Below, one piece after another: positions 12,005 through 17,239 of a stretch of 17,239 nucleotides of DNA; within the stretch, counting starts at the first letter, position 1; every line of letters starts with the position of its first letter. The stretch covers positions 1 through 17,239 of the forward strand of contig JWZX01001532.1 of NCBI GenBank assembly GCA_001275005.1, read 5' to 3'. The DNA is from Chrysochromulina tobinii. Its lineage: Eukaryota > Haptophyta > Prymnesiales > Chrysochromulinaceae. The translations under genes were made by a program, and so were the position numbers. Under the pieces are notes generated by a model, which was not told the DNA's origin, did no database searches, and worked only from the letters and a program-made list of their open reading frames with translations.

Positions 12005-13978
12005 TCACTGACATACTCCGCGGAGAAGACTCAGCGGAGGCTCGCAAACAATCCACCTTGTTCCTGGCCACGCGGGAGGGCGCGGGGGTGATGGCGGCGG
12101 TCTTGATGGCGGCCGTGGTGATGGTGACCGTGGCGGTGGGAATGGAAGATATATCTTCGCTTGGTCGAGGATGGTAACGCGGTTCTCGTTGTAGAACTGC
12201 TGCTTCTCCCATGGGTCCATGATGGCCAAATATTGTCTCCAGATTTCCTCTGGAGTCGGAGGTAGCGGGGGTGACGGGCTGGGTGGTGGTGGCAGAGATG
12301 GTGGCTTTGGCGATGGAGGCGGAGATGGAGGTAGTGGCGGTGACGGGCTGGGCGGTGGAGGTGGTGGCGGTGACGGGCTGGGCGGTGGAGGTGGTGGCGG
12401 TGACGGGCTGGGCGGTGGCGAAGGCGGCGGCTGCGAGGGCGGAGGGGCATCGTTCACCCACAGCTCCAGGTCGGACACGAAATGGAAGTGATCGTCGTCA
12501 TTGGCGTTGGGATGGCTGGAGAGGCACATCTTGTACACGCGAGGCCCCGGCAGGCTCACGGATAGCTGGCCATTCGGCGCGAGGTTAGGTGTCCCCGTCG
12601 GCGGTAGCTTACGAGCTGCGGCGCCTTGGCACGTTGCAGAGCCCGACTCTAGAAAGGCCACGCTGTCGCCAGCGCGGGCGACGCTACCACTGAGCTGCAG
12701 GGTGACGGGTGTGTCGGCGAAGATGTTCGACGGCGTGAGGGCGAGGTCAGGAGGTGGGTGTGGCGGTGGCATCGGTGGAGGAGGTGGAGGAGATCGCGGT
12801 GGTCGTGGTGAAGGTGGAGGCGGTGTCAAAGGAGGCGGCTGGACCGGAGGAGGTGGAGGAGGTCGAGGAGGTGGTGGGCATGGTGGAGGCGGCCACTGTG
12901 GTGGCAAAGGAGGCGGCAGGGCCGGGGGCGGCGACTGTGGCGGTGACTGTGGAGGTGCTGAGGGAGGCGGCCGGACAGCATATGCCGCTGCAATTGGAAA
13001 GGAAAGGAAGCCCAGAGCCATACCCACCATGATTCCACAACAAATCACCAAGCCAGTGCGCTGAACACAGAGGCCGACGACTGTCGCAGCTGCTTCCTTT
13101 GACCTTGACTCGAAAGCTTCGTCGGCAGCTGCGCTCTCGGGCAGCATAAGGTAGCCGGATCGATGCGAACCGACCAGCTGAATTGGAAAGCCGCCACCTA
13201 CGTCAGGTGAATAGCTGACCAGTCTGAATTCGGGAGAAGCGCCTCCTCGCATTGATGGCGACTTCTCAAACACGCCGGACGTCGTTTTCAGTTTCTGTTG
13301 CGGCGACTGTTGCAGCGGCGGCGATTCAGACGGCGGTGGTAGAGGCTCCTTCAACTTCTGCGGTGTTTCCGTCGGCACCCTTACATCGACTTGGATGTGT
13401 GCAGCAGTTGCTGGCACCGCAGCTGCCGGCTCAGGCGCAGGCGCGGAGCTGCAGAACTTCTCCCATGACATCGAGAGCATTGATGGTGCCGGTGCCAGTG
13501 CCGGTGCCGCCGGTGCCGCCAGTACAGGCGCAGAGCTGCTCGGCCTGTGAACCACGAGGTCGAAGTTGAGCTTCCCGACCGCTGCCTTAGGAGAGTCGCC
13601 CCGCAATCGTCGCTCCCTCTCCCGGCTGAGGACCGCTTGCAAAGAGGATGGCGTGGTGCTCATCCCGCCTTGCTGTACGTACGAAAAGGGCTGAGCCGCC
13701 GGGAACTGGATAGGAGTGATGTGCAACGGCCCTCTTGGCATGTGCGGAGACCGTGGGCTGCTGCAGCGGACAGCGCGACCCGGGCTACCAGCAGGAGGAG
13801 CAGCAACTGAACGCAGGCTGGCTGACCGGATGGCTGACTCGCTGGCAAGCCGGCTGCCTGGAGCCGAGGACGCACACGAATAAGCACGCGTCGATTGACC
13901 CGAGGCTGTGTGAATGAGTAGAAGGCCTGGCGGCAGCTGTGCTTGGGGGGACTTTGCCGTGTCGCACCGCGACGCCAT
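12005..13978 (-). CDS. Proline-rich type II membrane protein with an extracellular domain
   Basis: This is a 657-residue protein starting at ATG 13978, with a good context (CCAAGATGGCG). The frame opens further upstream only through a GTG. Order of parts: a Ser/Ala/Pro-rich N-terminal region (1-308); one membrane segment, GLVICCGIMVGMALGFLSF and following (about 309-335); a Pro-rich stalk (about 336-411); a domain of roughly 100 residues beginning LALTPSNIFADTPVTLQLSGSV, with two Cys and ending FVSDLELWVNDAPP, probably a beta-sandwich; a second S-P-P-P stalk (about 511-574); a helical module, EIWRQYLAIMDPWEKQQ and following (about 577-613); and a Pro-Arg-Ser tail. Pro-rich tracts plus a beta domain suggest a hydroxyproline-rich cell-surface or scale-associated glycoprotein. 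No signal peptide precedes the membrane segment, so a type II orientation is likely. No enzyme motif is seen. Confidence 0.8.
   Translation of the reverse strand: MASRCDTAKSPQAQLPPGLLLIHTASGQSTRAYSCASSAPGSRLASESAIRSASLRSVAAPPAGSPGRAVRCSSPRSPHMPRGPLHITPIQFPAAQPFSYVQQGGMSTTPSSLQAVLSRERERRLRGDSPKAAVGKLNFDLVVHRPSSSAPVLAAPAAPALAPAPSMLSMSWEKFCSSAPAPEPAAAVPATAAHIQVDVRVPTETPQKLKEPLPPPSESPPLQQSPQQKLKTTSGVFEKSPSMRGGASPEFRLVSYSPDVGGGFPIQLVGSHRSGYLMLPESAAADEAFESRSKEAAATVVGLCVQRTGLVICCGIMVGMALGFLSFPIAAAYAVRPPPSAPPQSPPQSPPPALPPPLPPQWPPPPCPPPPRPPPPPPVQPPPLTPPPPSPRPPRSPPPPPPMPPPHPPPDLALTPSNIFADTPVTLQLSGSVARAGDSVAFLESGSATCQGAAARKLPPTGTPNLAPNGQLSVSLPGPRVYKMCLSSHPNANDDDHFHFVSDLELWVNDAPPPSQPPPSPPPSPSPPPPPPPSPSPPPPPPPSPSPPLPPSPPPSPKPPSLPPPPSPSPPLPPTPEEIWRQYLAIMDPWEKQQFYNENRVTILDQAKIYLPFPPPRSPSPRPPSRPPPSPPRPPAWPGTRWIVCEPPLSLLRGVCQ
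12331..12420 (-). repeat. 30-bp minisatellite in the coding sequence (Pro-rich stalk)
   Basis: Three 30-bp units (tgacgggctg recurring at 12341, 12371 and 12401) encode ten-residue S-P-S-P-P and poly-Pro units in the second stalk. A related tgacgggctg occurs at 12272. The unit length is a multiple of three, so array changes alter stalk length without breaking the frame. Confidence 0.85.
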
Positions 13979-14434
13979 CTTGGACTGAGCCACCGCGTTC
14001 CCACGGGAGTTTTGTGTGTGGCAAGCTAGCCCAAATCGTTTTTCGAAGCGCGTTGCGGAAATAGAATAGTACTTGTACAAGCTGTACAGTACAGTGCCCG
14101 GTAAAAAGACACCGGGGGGAGCCGGGACACACACACGGGACACGCGGACGCACAAAGGCACACGGACCGCACAGACGAACCTCACAACCATCCAAACCCA
14201 CCAACAACGCGCATGAACCCGCACGTCAGCGCGACGACCGAGGCCGCGGCCGACTCAAGAGCCGCAGGCCCGGAGTCGACCGCCCCCCGCGGCCGACTCA
14301 GAAGAGGCCACCCACAGCGAACCCGACCCTGCCTCCACCCGCTCCCAGAGCGCCTCCCCGCGCCTGCTCGAAGGCGGTCGGAGAAATGAAGGTGCGCGCG
14401 GCAGACGCGTAGCCCGGCCGGCAGTGCGGCCAGA
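13979..14434. other. Upstream region of the proline-rich gene
   Basis: This region lies 5' of the minus-strand start at 13978. It contains gtacttgtacaagctgtac-type dyads (about 14070-14090), copy B of the 35-bp element, and a CA-rich block (about 14126-14220). No gene is supported. Confidence 0.5.
14098..14132 (-). repeat. Copy B of the 35-bp dispersed element
   Basis: This is the reverse complement of 261-295 with three differences in 35. It lies about 120-155 bp upstream of the proline-rich gene's ATG. Relative to the gene it is in the opposite orientation to copy A. Similarity does not extend visibly beyond the block. Confidence 0.6.
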
Positions 14435-14804
14435 GCCCCCGATAAGCTCGAGGCGTGAGAGGCGGAGGCGGGCATGCGCAACGGCCGCTGCGAAGCCGAC
14501 CTGGGAGCGCAGCGTCGAGATCATGAAGGACCGCGCGTCGAGCATGGAACGGGCGCCGAGCGAGCGCCACTGACGCTGGGCTGACGACGACGCAGCCTGA
14601 GCCAGGAGGATGCCGACCTCCCTGGATCCCCCGCAAGCGGTGCTGCCAAAGACCAGGCCGCGAACTGGAGGGAACGAAGCGAGGATGTCGACTGCCGTCG
14701 GTGCCCCGACTGGGGCGGCGGTCCCCGTACCAGGCTGCTGTCCGGGCGTCGAGCGCGGCAGCCGCTGCCTCATACTCCGCACGAACGAGAGATGCCCTGT
14801 GCTC
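14435..14804 (-). pseudogene. Decayed retroelement-like C-terminal ORF fragment
   Basis: Two overlapping minus frames together read like the 3' end of LINE-type retroelement ORFs that, as far as I recall, are frequent in haptophyte genomes. First comes HRASLVRAEYEAAAAALDAR (frame starting near 14804). After a frame change near 14745 come VRGLVFGSTACGG, WRSLGARSMLDARSF and AVAHARLRLSRLELIGG. The pattern Val-Phe-Gly / Trp-Arg-x-x-Gly / Ala-x-Leu-x-Leu-x-Arg-Leu is what I match, from memory and without a search. The frame break and the lack of a reverse-transcriptase core upstream indicate a broken, truncated copy. It may instead be a chance pair of GC-rich frames. Confidence 0.35.
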
Positions 14805-15312
14805 AAGCGGCCCCCAACGGCTAGAGGCCACCGCGACCGTAGGCCAATAGCGACTCGGACAGAAGGAGATCCGTTTTACGTACACCCGCGCAACACAGAA
14901 CTCCCAATTTCCCACACGCATTTTGTCGTTTCACGTCTTGCAGCCCTATCGAAGAGTTCTTGAGAAAAGCACCGACAACGAGTATGTTCGAGCAAATGTG
15001 TCCACTCTTCCACGAACGGCGCGAGCGTCCGCGGCGCCACCGTCGAGTTAGAAAAGTTGGCGAAAAGGTTCTTGTCTTTTGTCTCACCGGACCCACACCT
15101 AACGAGGCGGGTAACCTTCGGGCGGCTAGAACTCGACTCCCCCTTGGCAGAGGGCGGTTCGTTGACCCCCCCTACGGGTAAGTGGAACCCCAAAAGGATA
15201 ACGGCCAATACGGCCCTGGGTTCATCAACATGTTGATGACACCTTTGACACGTGGTGTCTGGTGACACCTTGCCTCCGTCGAGTCACGCAATTGCTCTTC
15301 TACAACGTACAC
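14805..15312. other. Intergenic region, about 510 bp
   Basis: I see no gene. The stretch 14950-15300 is relatively AT-richer. It contains the 18-bp palindrome at 15222-15239 followed by gacacc/ggtgtc alternations to about 15270. It includes the 3' flank of the gene ending at 15313. Confidence 0.4.
15222..15239. repeat. Perfect 18-bp palindrome
   Basis: tcatcaacatgttgatga reads identically on both strands. Short inverted gacacc/ggtgtc motifs follow at once. It could be a binding site for a dimeric protein or a cruciform-forming site. Confidence 0.8.
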
Positions 15313-17239
15313 TTATTCTATAAGGCGCCGTCGCTCGCTCGCGCGACCGCGTGCCACCGTAGTAGTGGTGTTTTTCCGCCCTAATCTCGCCTCAGCGTTG
15401 AGGACCTCTATGTCGTCGAAGCTGACGACGGGCAGCCAGGCGACGTGCATGGCCGCCGGAGCCTCGGGTGCCTCGACGAAAGCGATGATGGTGAGCGGCT
15501 CGCCGGCGCGGAATCGCCAGCTCGTGCACTCCTCGCGCCCAACATAGCGCGGGAGGCGCTCGGCACCTCCCTCGCTGTCGGGCTCGAGCACGCATAGGAC
15601 GCGCTCGACATGGCGCTCGTGCTCCGCTGCCCGAGTGGTGGCCGCGCCGTCGTGGGCGCGAGGGGCCGCGCGGAGTGCCTGTAGCGAGGCACGTACATAG
15701 CGCTGGATGGACTCGAACGTAGGCGCCGTCACGGGCGCGCGCTCGTCGCTCCCGGGCGCGCCCACAACGACGCCACGGCCGCCGCCGCTGTGTCCGCCGC
15801 CGCCGCCGCCGCTCCTGCCGCCGCCGCCGTCGCCGATGCCCTCGCCGCCGCTGCCGCTACCGTTGCCGCCGCGGCCGCCATCGTCGCCGTCGAGGGCGGT
15901 TAAACTCTCCTCGATCGTTCCTAATTTGGGAAGCTCGGTCGACCCTAATTTGGGAAGGCGCAGCTGCGACCCTAATATGGGCATCGTGGCCGTTTTGGCC
16001 TCGAAACCGCCGGAGCGCAGCCCGAGCGTCCCGGGAGATGCAGAGACCACCCACGCCTCCCACCTCGTGCCGCTCGAGACGGCGCTCGGCGGATGGCCCC
16101 TGATGGCCTCTGAGGACGCGCTCGAGACGGCGCTCGGCGCCACCGCCCCGCCCGACATGGCGCCCGGTCCGGCGCCCGGCACGACGCGGGTGTGGAAGTC
16201 GCTCGCCACGACGCGGCCGGCCAGGGGCATGTTCCACGAGGTGAAATGCACCTGATGAGCGAGGCAATCAGAGAGGTCATCAGAGGCCAGGGGCATGTTC
16301 CACGAGGTGAAATGCACCTGATGAGCGAGGCAATCGGAGAGGTGATCAGAGGTGATCAGAGGTGATCAGAGGTGATCAGCAGTGATCAGAGGTCATCAGA
16401 GGTCATCAGCGGTCATCAATGGTCATCAGAGGTCATCCGCGGTCATCTACCGAGACCCCTCGCGGCGCCTCGAAAGTAGACGACAAGCCCGCCGCATGCA
16501 GATGCTGCTGCGCCTCGGTCGCCACCGTGCCGCTCGCCGCCGCCGCCGCCGCCGTGCCCGTCGATAACGAGAAGCGAAGGGACGCGACGTCGCGCATCAG
16601 TACCGGTAGTGGGACGGTAGACCCTTGTTCAGGCGTTGTGGTGAGCGCATCAGCTTCGAGAGAGCCTGCAGCCGCGCCCGCCGCAACGCCCGACGCCGCG
16701 CCCGCCGCAACGCCCGACGCCGCGCCCGCAAGCATCACAGCCCACTCGAGCGTCATGTCGAGCGGCTCGTCGCCCACGTTGGTCGCAAGCCCTTCGATGG
16801 CATGCATCGAGGCCGAGATATCTCGGCGTATTCTCGTGCCTGCAGGCCATCAAGAGATGCACGCCGTCCAGGCCATCAAGAGATGCACGCCGTCCAGGCC
16901 ATCAAGAGATGCATGCCGTCCAGGCCATCAAGAGATGCACGCCGTCCAGGCCATCAAGAGATGCACGCCGTCCAGGCGCAATCATGGCACAATCACATCG
17001 CAATCAAGGCACAATCAAGGCGCAGTCAAGGCGTAATCAAGGCGTACCGGTAGGGAGGGTCAGCAGCTGGCAGCGCACGCCGCCTTCGCTCGTGCGGCAC
17101 TCGCGGTCGCTCAGAGCACCGGCGAGGTGGGTGCTCATCACGACGCTCCCTCCCGAGCCGTCGGGAGATGTGAACGGCGCCCATGCCCGCAGCGCAGTAT
17201 GCACGCGCGCCGTCGGCACGGTCCACCGGGCTATGCCGC
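15313..17239 (-). CDS. Unrecognised multi-exon protein with Ala- and Gly-rich inserts (5' end outside the window)
   Basis: Predicted exons on the minus strand are 17239-17048 (partial), 16839-16451 and 16251-15313, together about 505 residues ending in TAA. Phases agree: exon 1 ends with G and exon 2 starts with GC (Gly), and the next junction is phase 0. Exon 1 reads RAWAPFTSPDGSGG...CRTSEGGVRCQLLTLPT. Exon 2 reads ISASMHAIEGLATNVGDEPLDMTLEWAV, then an Ala-Gly repeat, then RDVASLRFSLSTG. Exon 3 starts VHFTSWNMPLAGRVV, has LPKLG repeats and a long Gly/Ser linker (about 15766-15890), then IQRYVRASLQALRAA and a compact C-terminal part with ECTSWRFRAGEPLTIIAFVEAP and HVAWLPVVSFDDIEVLNAEARLG. The alternation of strand-like segments suggests an extended beta-rich protein, but I do not recognise a family. 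The low-complexity inserts probably interrupt ordered domains. Confidence 0.68.
15900..15985 (-). repeat. Degenerate three-copy repeat encoding LPKLGS-like units
   Basis: On the plus strand, cctaatttgggaag occurs near 15919 and 15943, with a variant, cctaatatgggcat, near 15972. Two of the copies are read in the minus-strand gene as LPKLGS/LPKLGT and the third as MPILGS. Confidence 0.7.
16219..16350 (-). repeat. 66-bp tandem duplication spanning an exon start and its 3' splice site
   Basis: The block beginning ggccaggggcatgttccac at 16219 is repeated from 16285 (offset 66). Each copy contains the intron end, the CAG acceptor and the first exon codons (VHFTSWNMPLA). Only single-base differences are visible between the copies. 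This yields two acceptors, at 16252 and 16318, 22 codons apart. Confidence 0.88.
16252..16450 (-). other. Predicted intron 2 of the right-edge gene, built from 10-bp repeats
   Basis: The donor is TCG|GTAGATGACC (16450) and the acceptor TCATCAG|GTG at 16252, giving 199 nt; the alternative acceptor at 16318 gives 133 nt. Most of it (about 16339-16446) is a degenerate 10-bp array, ggtgatcaga/ggtcatcaga on the plus strand. On the minus strand it reads TCTGATGACC, so branch-point-like CTGAT motifs recur. Confidence 0.75.
16671..16730 (-). repeat. 24-bp coding minisatellite (Ala-Gly-Ser-Val repeat)
   Basis: Two and a half 24-bp units (16671-16694, 16695-16718, partial to 16730) encode the eight-residue repeat GVAAGAAS in exon 2 of the right-edge gene. 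This is probably a flexible insert. Confidence 0.88.
16840..17047 (-). other. Predicted intron 1 of the right-edge gene, made of two tandem arrays
   Basis: The donor is ACCG|GTACGC at 17047 and the acceptor GGCCTGCAG|GC at 16840 (208 nt). Splicing joins LTLPTG to TRIRRDIS with matching phase. The acceptor side is five units of 26 bp and the donor side is a run of roughly 11-bp caatcaaggcg-like units (16976-17046). Almost no unique intron sequence remains. Confidence 0.78.
16844..16973 (-). repeat. 26-bp minisatellite, five units, inside an intron
   Basis: Units start at 16844, 16870, 16896, 16922 and 16948, each beginning aggccatcaagagatgca or atgcat (one unit has t for c). The array stops where the degenerate 11-bp repeats start. 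The last unit runs directly into the predicted 3' splice site. Confidence 0.95.

Noticed and set aside
12219-13064. Plus-strand Gly/Val-rich frames opposite the proline-rich gene
   Set aside because: Gly runs are the complement of Pro codons. The minus frame is longer and has a membrane segment and a structured domain.
13979-14224. N-terminal extension of the proline-rich protein to 14224
   Set aside because: It starts with GTG and runs through the 35-bp dispersed element and CA-rich DNA. ATG at 13978 has a much better context.
15707-16255. Plus-strand Pro-rich frame of 182 codons
   Set aside because: It is the antisense of the Gly-rich linker of the minus-strand gene, which is supported by two phase-consistent introns.

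Overview
This window looks like nuclear DNA from a GC-rich, compact eukaryotic microalga. A haptophyte of the Emiliania/Chrysochromulina type fits best. The reasons are short intergenic spacers, few short GT-AG introns, introns full of tandem repeats, a type II membrane protein with long Ser-Pro-Pro tracts, and a bacterial-type glucokinase with an organelle-type leader. A pelagophyte or other GC-rich alga is not excluded. There are no prokaryotic operons, CRISPR arrays, rRNAs or recognisable tRNAs.

Left part (1-5494, all on the minus strand): the start of a secreted protein runs off the left edge (<1-107). It is followed by a conserved family of unknown function with a DPRGWFQWYCRFY core (520-1332), a glucokinase carrying an inserted EF-hand (2018-3394), a METTL21/FAM86-type methyltransferase with an 84-nt in-frame intron (3543-4358), and a short MetF/MTHFR-like protein (4550-5494).

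Middle part: a 174-bp divergent promoter separates the MTHFR-like gene from a plus-strand three-exon gene (5669-7710) that joins leucine-rich repeats to a Gly-rich segment and a long Arg-Asp tail. Its stop codon lies in the first unit of an 11-bp minisatellite. A second, intronless METTL21-like methyltransferase (8197-9198, plus) ends 19 bp before a 19-bp minisatellite. It converges with an unrecognised protein with a mitochondrial-type leader (9652-11052, minus).

Right part: an unannotated stretch holds a long hairpin (11840-11910). Then come the proline-rich type II membrane protein (12005-13978, minus), a decayed retroelement-like fragment (about 14435-14804, minus), and a multi-exon gene that runs off the right edge (15313->17239, minus).

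The genes are a mixed set (sugar phosphorylation, one-carbon/methyl chemistry, nuclear or RNA-type protein, cell surface) and nothing shows that they form one pathway. The most distinctive features are architectural. They include the Ca2+-binding module inserted in glucokinase, introns made almost entirely of minisatellites, a tandem duplication that copied a 3' splice site in frame, and a 35-bp element shared in opposite orientations by the upstream regions of two putative secretory-pathway genes.
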